A stretch of DNA of 64,000 bases from Levilactobacillus hammesii DSM 16381 (lineage in GTDB: Bacteria > Bacillota > Bacilli > Lactobacillales > Lactobacillaceae), in the NCBI RefSeq assembly GCF_001434395.1, contig NZ_AZFS01000006.1, positions 62,001 to 126,000 of the forward strand. Reading direction: 5' to 3'. The notes beneath the pieces were generated by a model. It saw nothing but the letters and a program-made list of their open reading frames with translations. It was not told the DNA's origin and searched no databases. The position numbers and the translations under genes are program-made. Positions 1-8,119 of this stretch are shown piece by piece (the stretch's first letter is position 1; each line of letters starts with the position of its first letter).

Positions 1-1042
1 CGGCGCCCGGTGCCTGTATGAAGAAGCAGACTGCCACCACGAGCAGACACAGGGACATGGCAAATGATCCCCAACCTAGCAACGCTTTTCGACCAACCTT
101 GTCGACTAATCCCAGGGAAACTACCGTGATGACCATGTTGATAACCCCAATCGAGACGGTGGCCATGAAGGCCCCGTTTTGACCGAAGCCGGCACCCTTA
201 AAGATTTCCGGCGCATAGTACATGATGGCGTTACTTCCGGAAAATTGCTGGAAGATGGCCAGCAATACCCCGATCATCAAGACGGGTAACCACGTCTTAC
301 TGAACAGGTCGCGGAAGGAGGTATCGTCCACAATCTTTTCGGAGGCCACGATGTCGTCTAATTGGGTTTGCGCTGCGGTGTCATCCCCCTCAACGCGCTT
401 CAGAACAGCGAGCGCCGCGTCCTTGTGACCATGTTGTTGCAGCCACCGCGGACTCTCACCGGCGGGAATTAAGGCCAACAGGAACAGAACGGAAGGCAGG
501 ACCCCAACGCCCATCATCCAGCGCCACCCAGTGGACACGTTCCACGCCTGGGTTGACCCAGAAACAATGGCGGCGTTGACGAAGTAGACCACGAAGATCC
601 CAATGGTAATCGCCAGTTGGTTCACCGTAACCAGCTTCCCACGGACATCCGCGGGCGCCATTTCGGCAATGTACAGTGGCGTAATCAGAGACGTTAACCC
701 AATGCCAATTCCGGCTAGAATCCGCCAAATGACGAGCGTGGTATAACTCCCCGCCAGACCGGCACCTAGTGAGGAACCGGCGAAGATGATGGCGGACAGC
801 ACCAGGATCTTTTTCCGACCAAATTTGTCACTCAAGACCCCGGCAATCGTGACTCCAATGGCACAGCCAATTAGGATACACGAGGTGACCCAGCCAACCG
901 CCGCACTGCTGAGCGCGAACTTGATCTGTAGAAACCCCACGGCTCCGGAGATCACGGCGGTATCGTACCCGAATAACAGACCGCCTAACGCCGCCGCACA
1001 AGAAATTAAGATCACGTAGGAACTTATCTTTTTCTTTTTCAT
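1..1042 (-). CDS. MFS sugar-proton symporter (sugar porter family), 3' part missing
   Basis: Membrane transporter expected to import a pentose or hexose with protons. The reading frame runs from an ATG at 1042 (GGAG upstream) to the left edge, about 347 residues, so the last membrane segments are outside the window. It carries sugar-porter signatures: LFGYDTAVISGA in the first membrane segment, DKFGRKK after the second, ESPRWL before the central loop, QQFSGSNAIMYYAPEIF in the seventh, and a second loop motif DKVGRK. It lies 38 bases after galM in the same direction and probably ends the operon that begins with the DUF5107 gene. XylT/AraE-type proteins are the nearest family; the substrate is not readable from sequence alone. 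Confidence 0.9.
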   Translation of the reverse strand, partial: MKKKKISSYVILISCAAALGGLLFGYDTAVISGAVGFLQIKFALSSAAVGWVTSCILIGCAIGVTIAGVLSDKFGRKKILVLSAIIFAGSSLGAGLAGSYTTLVIWRILAGIGIGLTSLITPLYIAEMAPADVRGKLVTVNQLAITIGIFVVYFVNAAIVSGSTQAWNVSTGWRWMMGVGVLPSVLFLLALIPAGESPRWLQQHGHKDAALAVLKRVEGDDTAAQTQLDDIVASEKIVDDTSFRDLFSKTWLPVLMIGVLLAIFQQFSGSNAIMYYAPEIFKGAGFGQNGAFMATVSIGVINMVITVVSLGLVDKVGRKALLGWGSFAMSLCLLVVAVCFFIQAPGA

Positions 1043-1080
1043 TTTTTATTTCTCCAATCCATGATGTGGACTTGCCCAGC

Positions 1081-2100
1081 CTAGAAATCGAAGTGCCAAC
1101 TGGTCTGACGGACAAAGTGCTCGTTAGGCATCAGAATCAACGGCGTCAGGTCGCTGCTCTCCTGGGGCGCCACCTGTGCCTCGAACGCCACACCGGCGTA
1201 CTGGCCAATCTGGCGCGTCACTCCCGGTGTATGGGCAAAGTGGTTGGCCGTGTAGACCACCACGGCCGGGGCCGTCGTGCGCAGCTGCATCACCCGGTTC
1301 TTCAGGGGCGACGTCAGCGTGACCGCGGGCGCCCGACCACTGAGCATAAAGGGATGGTTCAACCCCCGTTCCGCGCGAATTTCCGGATCATTTCCGTCCA
1401 GGACGTTACCGAGCCGTTGCCCGCGGCGAAAATCAAACACCGTCCCCGCAACCGCCGCACGGCCTCGGTAAGGCAGACTTTCCGCGTCGAGGGGCAGGTA
1501 ATAGTCACTGGCCAGCTTCAAATGCTGTTCCTTCACGGTCGTTTCCGGACCATCCAGATTAAAGTAAACGTGATTGGTCGGGTTGAAGACCGTCATCTGA
1601 TCCGTAACCGCCTGAATGCGGTAGGTTAACTGATTCTGGTTGTCTAGTTCGTAGGTCACCCGCAGCTTCAGGTTGCCCGGATAACCGTTGGCCCCATCTG
1701 GATCGACCAGCGTAAAGGTGACCCGCACACTGCGGTCACCGATTTCCGGTTGAAAGCTAAAGACCTGCGTATCCGTTCCCTGACCCCCGTGGGCGTGATT
1801 CTTGCCGTCATTCAAAGGAAGCTGTAATCGGCGTTCGCCCAGCTGCCACTGGCCGCGCCGCACGCGGCCGACGATACGGCCAACCGTACCGCCCAGAAAA
1901 TTGCGTTCCCGTGCATAATCGGCCGGCGTGGCCAACGACAGAATGACATTCTCCAGACCTTGATCGCTGGGCAACAAGATCTTCTCCAAGGTTGCGCCGT
2001 AGTTCAGTAACTTCACCTGCATTCCCTGATCATTGGTCAGTGTCAGTTCACAGTAGTCTTTACCGGCCTGATGGTCGTATTTCGTTACCGTAATATCCAT
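1081..2100 (-). CDS. galM: Aldose 1-epimerase (galactose mutarotase)
   Basis: Cytoplasmic enzyme that interconverts alpha and beta anomers of aldoses. At 339 residues it has the usual family length. The expected active-site residues are visible: the NHAHGG motif (His102, His104), the NHVYFNLDG motif (His177) and the C-terminal catalytic glutamate in GVAFEAQ (Glu307). It starts 3 bases after the DUF5107 gene stops and is followed closely by a sugar porter, so all three are probably one transcript devoted to one sugar or oligosaccharide. The context suggests a substrate other than plain galactose, since no Leloir genes are adjacent. Confidence 0.95.
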   Translation of the reverse strand: MDITVTKYDHQAGKDYCELTLTNDQGMQVKLLNYGATLEKILLPSDQGLENVILSLATPADYARERNFLGGTVGRIVGRVRRGQWQLGERRLQLPLNDGKNHAHGGQGTDTQVFSFQPEIGDRSVRVTFTLVDPDGANGYPGNLKLRVTYELDNQNQLTYRIQAVTDQMTVFNPTNHVYFNLDGPETTVKEQHLKLASDYYLPLDAESLPYRGRAAVAGTVFDFRRGQRLGNVLDGNDPEIRAERGLNHPFMLSGRAPAVTLTSPLKNRVMQLRTTAPAVVVYTANHFAHTPGVTRQIGQYAGVAFEAQVAPQESSDLTPLILMPNEHFVRQTSWHFDF

Positions 2101-2103
2101 GGC

Positions 2104-5100
2104 CTAGACCTCGGGTTTCACAAAGTTGGCGTGCCGCAGAACCCCTTGGTGGTGATTATTGATGGCTAAGGCCCGGTCAAAGAAGGTCTGCGCCTTGGCC
2201 GTCTGGTTCAAGCCCAGGTAGCCCAGTGCCATCAGGTAATCACAGTGAACGGAATTCTTGGCTTGATAGTCATCGTCAAATAGCAACGCATCTGGCAACG
2301 AAACCGCGAAGTAATCCAATTTGAAGTGATTAAAGAGGTGCTGCTCACCGAAGTTAATTAGCTTGTAATACCGCGCCTTAGCGGCATCTTTGCGACCCAA
2401 CTGTTCATCCGCTAAGGCCTGATAGAAGATGGTATCGGCGGGTTGGTCGTTGTAGTACATCATATCGGTCGGTTCGCTCAGACCCTTCGTTGCGGCCGCA
2501 AAGTGCGCCTGGGCCTGCGTTTCGTCTCCCTTAGCGCGATAGGCCAGCCCCAGGTAAAAGTCGATGACATTGTTCACGGCAATCGGCAACTTACCTTCAC
2601 CCAAGCTCCGGGGATAAACCAGCGCTTGTTTCAGTTTGTCGATGGCGGCGTCCGGAACCTGCTGTTTCAAGTCCTGCTTGGCCAGCTCAACCAACGCGTA
2701 TTCATACTGCGTGCTGACCTTGCCTTCGCCACCCTCCCAAGGATGGAAGATGTGTGCCATGATATCATCGTAGGCTTCCTGATAACGCCCCGTCTCATTG
2801 AGTAACGTCACCAGTAAGACGTAGCTGTCATCCCGTTGCTTGACCAGGTCGAAATGATCTTCCAGGAACTTCAGCCGATCAGCCAGTGGTGCGTTTAACT
2901 TCTCGTGCAGGGTCGCCAGCTCGAAGACCAAGCGACTGTTCTGCGGATCAAGTCTGAACGCCGTGGTCAGTTCGGTCAGGGCCTTGTCGGGATCGTGTTG
3001 GCGGTTAAAGTAGGCAATCGACAGGTTCCGGTGCGCCATCGCGTAGTCCGGCGTAACCTGCGTACAGTGTTCCCACAGTTGCGTTGCGGTCGCGTAGACT
3101 TGCCGGTCATAGAAGAAGTTGCCCAGGTAGTAGGCCGCTAACCCGTCATCGGGATAGGTCGCACAGATGTACTGGAGTACGAGCACGTCACCCAACCGGT
3201 TCGGGAAGACGTAATCCGGCGAGGCTTGGGCCCCCGCTGCGGCGTATTCGGCAGCGTCCGTTGGCCGACCCAATTTAGCCGCTAAGTAGGCCTGATAGTA
3301 GCTCTTTAGGGGATGCGTGCCGGAGTAGTGGCTGATGATCGCCAACGCATCGGCATAGGCACCACTGCGCATATAAGGTTCGGCCAAGGCCAAATAGTTA
3401 TTGAGTTTACTATTGAGTGCGGCCGCCAATTGGGCTGTCGTTGTGTCGTTCGTATCCAAGCGGTAGGCCTCGTAGCGGTTGGCCAAGTCGATGTGGTCTA
3501 AGCGCGTGTTCTCCGCCACTAAGCGCCGGGCATCGTCCGTTCGGTTAAGCTGCCGTAACAGACTAACCTTTAACGCGCGGGCCCCCATGTCGTGCGCACT
3601 GGTAATCAGCGCCTGATTGACAAATTTCAGCGCCGCCTGCAGGTCACCCTGACTGGTCTTAAATTGGGCCAAGGCCAGGAAGGCCACCGCCTGCGTCTCA
3701 TGCGACCAGGTCGCCTTGAAGAAGTGATCGTACGCCGCGTGGTCCTTCCCCTGCATCCGTAGACTCAGGCCCAAGTGATAGTGCGCGGCCCCACTGACTG
3801 GATTGGTATTGTGGGCCGTTTGGCGCTTGATGGCCTTTTCAAAGTAGGGTTGGCTTTCCGCAAATTGCCCGCGCCGATACAGGAGCAGGCCGTAAGCGTC
3901 ATTGATTCGGTAATCACCGGGATCGCGTTTTAACCCTTCTAAGTAGTAGTCGATTGGCCGGTAAGTGGCGTGCCGGTATTGTTCCAGGTGTTGGCCGGCT
4001 AAGTAAAGTTCATCGTTGGTTTGGAGTTTCTCTGGTGCGGCAATTTCCTTAGCCGCGTCCGGAATCTGTTCAACCTCGTCCTTGGCGGGTTGATAGCTGA
4101 CCAGCACGCGCCCACTAGCCGTCGTCACTTCAAGGCGGAAGTCGTGATCGGCCCCCGCCGGATTGGCGTAGGTCTTAGCAAACGTTTCGGTCGGACTCAG
4201 TGTCTGGACTTCATCGGCAAGCACCTCGCCGTTGTGTAACAGTTTAATATGGGCATCCTTGAAGACGGCCGTCGCATAGGCTTTAACCCGCAGTTCATCG
4301 TCCTCCCGTTCCAGGTTAACGGCGGCATCAATCGTGGCGTTCTTCACGGCCCCGACGTTCTTGTAAGGCATGAAGTATTCCGTCGATGACTTTTCTTCGT
4401 GCGGCTGTAGCCAGGTGAAGTCGGGTTGGTTGTCGGTAAACGTCCCGACCATGAGCTCAATGTAGGGGCCGTCATTGTCGGTCAATTGGTGATCCCAGGA
4501 TTTTCCAAAGTCCCCGTTCCCCCAGGTCCACTGCTTCTTCCCCGGCGAAGTGTGGTGATCGGCCACGTGGAGCAAGCCGGCGTTCTTCTGGTGATCGTAG
4601 TTCCCCAAGAAGTCGTATTCCGAGTGCGCCGCCATGTAGGAGGTTGGCACCGGCACGTTCTTATACCGCGAAATATCCACGCCAGCGGAGTAATCGACCT
4701 TGTAATATTCACCCGTCGCGATAGGGAAGGTCGAGACGGCCCGCTTCCCGTGGTCAAACACCGCGTTAACATCGGGTGGGAAGATGGACTGCGTGTGATC
4801 ATTAACGGGAACCGCCGGATTGGCCCACCACAGGAAGGTCTGCGGTAGATCCGTGGGGTTCTTGAAGTGCTCGTTGAGTTCCAGGTAGGATTTGTCGGCG
4901 TACATCGTGAATCCGACCGAAATCTTGGTGCCGTACATCCGGTCAATGTCACTCATCCACAACGTTTTAGACCCATCATCATGGTTTTCCAACTGATATT
5001 CGATGGGCAAGAAGGTGTCTGGGCGGTGATGTTGCGGCCAGTTAAACTCAATCCCACCGGAGATCCAGGAGCCCGTCAGCCCCACCAACGCCGGTTTAAT

Positions 5101-5406
5101 CACGTGATTGTAGTAAACGAAGTCATAGTTGTTGGTCTTGTCGAGTGCCCGGTAGATCCGGCCACCCAGTTCCGGTAGAAAGGTCACCTGCAAGTATTGA
5201 TTTTCTAGAATAATGGCCTGATACGTGTGATCCTGCTTCTCATTAAAAATGCGTTCGGTAACGGGGAAGGGATAGACCTTCCCACTACTGCCTTGATAAA
5301 CCCGCTTTTCCAAAAACATGGGATTCTTCTCTGGCTGTCCCGTCTGATAAGTTGGAATCGTCAGTTCAGTCTCTGTCAGTGAAACACCCGTAATTGTATT
5401 TAACAT
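2104..5406 (-). CDS. Large DUF5107 and TPR-repeat protein, function unknown
   Basis: An 1100-residue protein with no signal peptide or membrane segment that I can see, so probably cytoplasmic. The N-terminal ~350 residues match the DUF5107 type, rich in aromatic and His motifs (ISGGIEFNWPQHHRP, WTWGNGDFGKSWDHQLTDND, MPYKNVGAVKNATIDAAVNL). A linker of beta character follows, and from about residue 480 to the end there are tetratricopeptide-like helical repeats (for example AAHYHLGLSLRMQGKDHAAY and AYYLGNFFYDRQVYATATQL). It is the first gene of a putative operon with galM and a sugar porter and is divergent from an AraC regulator, with a cre site in the promoter. A role in catabolism of a sugar or glycoside is likely by context; the reaction is unknown to me. 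Confidence 0.85.
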   Translation of the reverse strand: MLNTITGVSLTETELTIPTYQTGQPEKNPMFLEKRVYQGSSGKVYPFPVTERIFNEKQDHTYQAIILENQYLQVTFLPELGGRIYRALDKTNNYDFVYYNHVIKPALVGLTGSWISGGIEFNWPQHHRPDTFLPIEYQLENHDDGSKTLWMSDIDRMYGTKISVGFTMYADKSYLELNEHFKNPTDLPQTFLWWANPAVPVNDHTQSIFPPDVNAVFDHGKRAVSTFPIATGEYYKVDYSAGVDISRYKNVPVPTSYMAAHSEYDFLGNYDHQKNAGLLHVADHHTSPGKKQWTWGNGDFGKSWDHQLTDNDGPYIELMVGTFTDNQPDFTWLQPHEEKSSTEYFMPYKNVGAVKNATIDAAVNLEREDDELRVKAYATAVFKDAHIKLLHNGEVLADEVQTLSPTETFAKTYANPAGADHDFRLEVTTASGRVLVSYQPAKDEVEQIPDAAKEIAAPEKLQTNDELYLAGQHLEQYRHATYRPIDYYLEGLKRDPGDYRINDAYGLLLYRRGQFAESQPYFEKAIKRQTAHNTNPVSGAAHYHLGLSLRMQGKDHAAYDHFFKATWSHETQAVAFLALAQFKTSQGDLQAALKFVNQALITSAHDMGARALKVSLLRQLNRTDDARRLVAENTRLDHIDLANRYEAYRLDTNDTTTAQLAAALNSKLNNYLALAEPYMRSGAYADALAIISHYSGTHPLKSYYQAYLAAKLGRPTDAAEYAAAGAQASPDYVFPNRLGDVLVLQYICATYPDDGLAAYYLGNFFYDRQVYATATQLWEHCTQVTPDYAMAHRNLSIAYFNRQHDPDKALTELTTAFRLDPQNSRLVFELATLHEKLNAPLADRLKFLEDHFDLVKQRDDSYVLLVTLLNETGRYQEAYDDIMAHIFHPWEGGEGKVSTQYEYALVELAKQDLKQQVPDAAIDKLKQALVYPRSLGEGKLPIAVNNVIDFYLGLAYRAKGDETQAQAHFAAATKGLSEPTDMMYYNDQPADTIFYQALADEQLGRKDAAKARYYKLINFGEQHLFNHFKLDYFAVSLPDALLFDDDYQAKNSVHCDYLMALGYLGLNQTAKAQTFFDRALAINNHHQGVLRHANFVKPEV

Positions 5407-5446
5407 CCACGATCGTTCCTTTCCTCAAGCTGCCTTAACCATAATA

Positions 5447-5462
5447 TGGAAAGCGCTTTCTT
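5447..5462. promoter_or_regulatory. Catabolite-responsive element (cre) in the divergent promoter region
   Basis: The 12-base perfect palindrome GAAAGCGCTTTC at 5449-5460, extended to TGGAAAGCGCTTTC from 5447, fits the CcpA-binding cre consensus. It lies about 40 bases upstream of the DUF5107 gene start, next to a possible -10 (TATTAT on the minus strand), a position that would repress that operon when glucose is present. It may also affect the divergent araC-type gene, whose -10 (TATACT, extended by TG) is at 5511-5516. Confidence 0.8.
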
Positions 5463-5572
5463 TGAATGCATAAACAGAACGGAAAGATGGATTATCCGCG
5501 TTTCAACCTGTATACTCTAAGGTAGTTGATGGTCTTAAGCTTATATGGCTCTAGCGAAGGAGGATGGCGGAC

Positions 5573-6445
5573 GTGCGGCGACTACAGGACTTTGATAATG
5601 AATATTTGTTTGTCCTGCCCAAGGACGTCTTGCAGGACTACATCTTTTCCCCGATTATTGCGAACCTTTACGTGACCGATCTGGGATTTTTCCCCAACGC
5701 CCAATACCACTACGTTAACCGTGAACAGGGGTCGGCCGGTTGGATCATCATCTTCTGTACGGGCGGCGCGGGCACCGTGAAGGTTGGTGACGCCACCTAT
5801 CACCTTCACCAATATTCCCTGATCATCATGCCTCCGGGGATCAAACACACCTACTACGCTTCACAGGACGACCCGTGGGATATCTATTGGCTGCATTTTC
5901 GCGGCCAACTCGCGGATGAATACGTCAACGTCTCCCCCAACAAAGCCCACTTCATCGAGCAGCTCTCCAGTGAGCAGGTCAACGCCACCATGCGACAGTT
6001 CTGGCAAATGATTAAGTCCTTTCTGCCGGGCTTCACCTACAACAGTGTCTTTTACGTCTCGCAGGTGCTCGGGGTCATGCTCGCTACCCTGGCCCTCGGC
6101 GACACGGATCAGCAGACCAGCACCCACGGCGGCAGCTACGTGGACGCGGCGATTCATTACATTTATCAGCACATTGACGAGCCGATCAAGCTGGCGGACG
6201 TGGCGGATCACTTGGGCATCTCGACCAGCTACCTCAGCCGAAAATTCAAGGAGGTCGTCAACTCCAGTGTGATCGCCTTCATCACGACCATTAAGATGAA
6301 ACGAGCCAGCCACTATCTGCAATACACCAACGTGCCCATCCAACAGGTTGCCCAACGGCTGGGTTACACGGACAGTTACTACTTCTCACGGGTATTCAAA
6401 AAGGAATTTGGCCTGTCACCGCGCCATTTTCGCAACAAATTGTAG
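5573..6445 (+). CDS. AraC-family transcriptional regulator
   Basis: DNA-binding regulator of 290 residues. The N-terminal half is a cupin-like sugar-sensing domain (HQYSLIIMPPGIKHTYYA is its typical core), and the last ~100 residues hold two helix-turn-helix motifs (IKLADVADHLGISTSYLSRK; PIQQVAQRLGYTDSYYFSRV) with the FKKEFGLSPRHFR signature. The GTG at 5573 is preferred because the AAGGAGG at 5557-5563 directly abuts the upstream ATG at 5564, leaving no spacing, but sits 9 bases from the GTG. It is divergent from the DUF5107-galM-porter operon and is its likely activator. Confidence 0.9.
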   Translation: MRRLQDFDNEYLFVLPKDVLQDYIFSPIIANLYVTDLGFFPNAQYHYVNREQGSAGWIIIFCTGGAGTVKVGDATYHLHQYSLIIMPPGIKHTYYASQDDPWDIYWLHFRGQLADEYVNVSPNKAHFIEQLSSEQVNATMRQFWQMIKSFLPGFTYNSVFYVSQVLGVMLATLALGDTDQQTSTHGGSYVDAAIHYIYQHIDEPIKLADVADHLGISTSYLSRKFKEVVNSSVIAFITTIKMKRASHYLQYTNVPIQQVAQRLGYTDSYYFSRVFKKEFGLSPRHFRNKL

Positions 6446-6450
6446 CTTAA

Positions 6451-6494
6451 AGGGGTCCGTCGCATTTTCTCTACGACAGACCCCTCTTAATTTT
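6451..6494 (+). terminator. Terminator of the araC-type gene
   Basis: Inverted repeat AGGGGTC (6451-6457) with GACCCCT (6479-6485) and an inner GTCG/CGAC pair, followed by a short T-rich stretch, just after the regulator stop codon. Confidence 0.7.
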
Positions 6495-6497
6495 GGC

Positions 6498-6531
6498 AAA
6501 AAAAAGAACCAACACCAGAGTGTTAGTTCTT
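6498..6531 (-). terminator. Terminator of the rpsF-ssb-rpsR operon
   Basis: On the minus strand a 12-bp stem (AAGAACTAACAC with GTGTTGGTTCTT) runs into an uninterrupted T tract immediately after rpsR. Confidence 0.85.
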
Positions 6532-6537
6532 AATCGA

Positions 6538-6774
6538 CTACTCTTCGCTAACGAATGGCATTAAGCCCATGATCCGTGAACGCTTGATAGCAATAGTTAA
6601 CTTACGTTGGTTTTTGGCACTAGTACCAGTTACTCGACGTGGTAAAATCTTACCCCGTTCGGAGATGAACCGACGTAATAAGTCAGTATCCTTGTAATCA
6701 ATGTATTCGATGTGGTTGGCTGCAATAAAGTCAACCTTACGACGGCGACGGCCGCCACGACGTTGTCCTGCCAT
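6538..6774 (-). CDS. rpsR: 30S ribosomal protein S18
   Basis: Small-subunit ribosomal protein of 78 residues that binds 16S rRNA as a heterodimer with S6. It shows the basic start ([13 protein letters not shown]) and the conserved core [20 protein letters not shown] and [15 protein letters not shown]. It is the last gene of rpsF-ssb-rpsR, 28 bases after ssb, with a good ribosome binding site (GAGGGA) and its own terminator. Length and sequence are normal for the family. Confidence 0.98.
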   Translation of the reverse strand: MAGQRRGGRRRRKVDFIAANHIEYIDYKDTDLLRRFISERGKILPRRVTGTSAKNQRKLTIAIKRSRIMGLMPFVSEE

Positions 6775-6802
6775 GAGAAATTCCCTCCTCGTATTTTAGT
6801 GT

Positions 6803-7369
6803 TTAGAACGGTAAATCATCATCGGAAATGTCAATTGAATCGCCGGTGTTCGCAAACGGATCAGCTGAGTTGTTCCCAGCGTTGTTGCCGTTGTTACTAG
6901 GTGCGGGATTCGTGTTTTGCGAAGGGGCGCCCTGAGACGGGTTGCCACTCGTAAATGGATTGTCATTTTGATTCTGATTAGATTGAGGAGCATTATTCGC
7001 TGGGTTACCGCCGTAATTTGCGTTACCGCCATTGTTATTCGCGTTTCGAGAACGTGGTTCGAGGAATGAAAAGTCCTCGACAACAACTTCGGTGACATAA
7101 ACTCGTTGGCCCTGTTGATTTTCGTAGTTCCGGGTCTGGATCCGACCTTCAATTCCAACAAGGGAACCCTTGTGGAAGAAGTTCGCAAAGTTTTCCGCGG
7201 ACTTGCGCCAGATGACGCAACTGACGAAATCAGCTTCCCGTTCACCAGATTTGTTGGTGAACCGCCGATCAACGGCCAAGGTAAACGTGGCAACAGCAGC
7301 ACCGCCTTGGGTGTATCGTAAGTCAACATCCCGTGTCAGTCGGCCAGTTAGTACTACTCGGTTGATCAT
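6803..7369 (-). CDS. ssb: Single-stranded DNA-binding protein
   Basis: Binds single-stranded DNA in replication, repair and recombination. Residues 1 to about 105 form the OB fold ([57 protein letters not shown]). A long Asn/Gln/Pro/Gly-rich linker follows, and the C-terminal acidic tip DISDDDLPF, which docks partner proteins, is intact. At 188 residues it is typical of lactobacilli. It lies between rpsF and rpsR, the usual arrangement in Firmicutes. Confidence 0.98.
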   Translation of the reverse strand: MINRVVLTGRLTRDVDLRYTQGGAAVATFTLAVDRRFTNKSGEREADFVSCVIWRKSAENFANFFHKGSLVGIEGRIQTRNYENQQGQRVYVTEVVVEDFSFLEPRSRNANNNGGNANYGGNPANNAPQSNQNQNDNPFTSGNPSQGAPSQNTNPAPSNNGNNAGNNSADPFANTGDSIDISDDDLPF

Positions 7370-7410
7370 TGCTGAATAACTCCTCTCAAATATATAAGTT
7401 TAAAGTCAAA

Positions 7411-7707
7411 TTAGTCTTCGCGCTTAACGATCATGTGACGTAAGATACTGTCATTGATCTTAGCTAAACGGTCAAATTCGTTCAATGCTGCATCGTCATC
7501 AGCGTTTAAAGTAATAACGTGGTAGATACCTTCGTTAAAACCGCCAATTTCGTAAGCAAAACGACGCTTGGACCAATCCTTTGAGTCAAGGATGTTGGCA
7601 CCGTTATCCGTAAGCAGCTTGTCGAAGCGTTCAACCAAAGCGGTCTTTGCGGCATCGTCAAGATCTGGACGAATGATGTAGGTAATTTCGTATTTAGTAG
7701 TTTCCAT
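7411..7707 (-). CDS. rpsF: 30S ribosomal protein S6
   Basis: Small-subunit ribosomal protein of 98 residues, first gene of the operon and partner of S18. The sequence begins [18 protein letters not shown] and contains the conserved KRRFAYEI segment. A strong SD (AAGGAGG) stands upstream. The gene has a consensus-like promoter and a hairpin-bearing leader of about 80 bases. In other bacteria the S6:S18 pair can bind the rpsF leader and repress its own synthesis; that is inference here. Confidence 0.98.
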   Translation of the reverse strand: METTKYEITYIIRPDLDDAAKTALVERFDKLLTDNGANILDSKDWSKRRFAYEIGGFNEGIYHVITLNADDDAALNEFDRLAKINDSILRHMIVKRED

Positions 7708-7735
7708 GAATGTTACACCTCCTTATGGACTTCAG

Positions 7736-7755
7736 GCCCCCACTGCAATGCGGGA
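7736..7755 (-). promoter_or_regulatory. Hairpin in the rpsF leader, possible S6:S18 binding site
   Basis: On the minus strand CTCCCGC pairs with GTGGGGG around a 6-base loop, about 30 bases before the rpsF start. Leaders of rpsF are known autoregulatory sites for S6:S18 in many bacteria. The known motif needs a specific bulge that I could not confirm, so the function is tentative. Confidence 0.4.
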
Positions 7756-7798
7756 GCAAGGAGAGACTCTAGCGAAAGCCAGATACTCACAAGCTAGT

Positions 7799-7827
7799 AG
7801 TATAGCATAAATCATTTGGTTAAGCAA
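7799..7827 (-). promoter_or_regulatory. rpsF promoter
   Basis: Minus strand: -35 TTGCTT, 17-base spacer, -10 TATACT with a TG one base upstream of it (extended -10), about 90 bases before rpsF. Confidence 0.75.
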
Positions 7828-7948
7828 ATCGGGGCCGACCGACGGGTGCTGCCTTACGCTACACTACTTAACTCCGTAAAAACGAGCCAAATATTTTTTA
7901 TTTTCCAAAATTAATTCAAAAAATGAGCAGCTCTGTTCCTCAAGCGTT

Positions 7949-7981
7949 AAAAACACGCGCCCAGGTTTCCCTGAACGCGTG
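7949..7981 (-). terminator. Terminator of the rgg / small ORF unit
   Basis: On the minus strand a 12-bp stem (CACGCGTTCAGG with CCTGGGCGCGTG) around a GAAA tetraloop is followed by TTTTT, directly after the small ORF. Confidence 0.92.
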
Positions 7982-7984
7982 CCG

Positions 7985-8116
7985 CTATTTCGTGTTCTGC
8001 GCGGTCTTAACCGCCGTCTCCGCCTCATCCTTGGCCTCACGTTCCAAGGCATCCACTAACAGGCCATCATGCATCAAAAACAAGGTTTCTTGAATTGCTG
8101 CCCATTCACTCATCAT
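7985..8116 (-). CDS. Small acidic protein (43 aa) translated directly after the Rgg-type regulator
   Basis: Short gene with two consecutive ATG codons, beginning 3 bases after the regulator stop; a GGGGGAG ribosome binding site lies at the end of that gene. The product starts MMSEWAAIQETLFLMHDGLL and continues as an acidic amphipathic helix (VDALEREAKDEAETAVKTAQ). It lacks the hydrophobic or signal-peptide character of known SHP pheromones, so it is more likely a cytoplasmic partner than a secreted signal. A strong terminator follows at once, so it is the last cistron of the unit. No family recognised. Confidence 0.65.
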   Translation of the reverse strand: MMSEWAAIQETLFLMHDGLLVDALEREAKDEAETAVKTAQNTK

Positions 8117-8119
8117 TCG

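Noticed and set aside
7864-8052. A 62-codon Arg-rich minus-strand frame
   Set aside because: It overlaps the better 43-codon ORF in another frame and runs through the strong terminator at 7949-7981.
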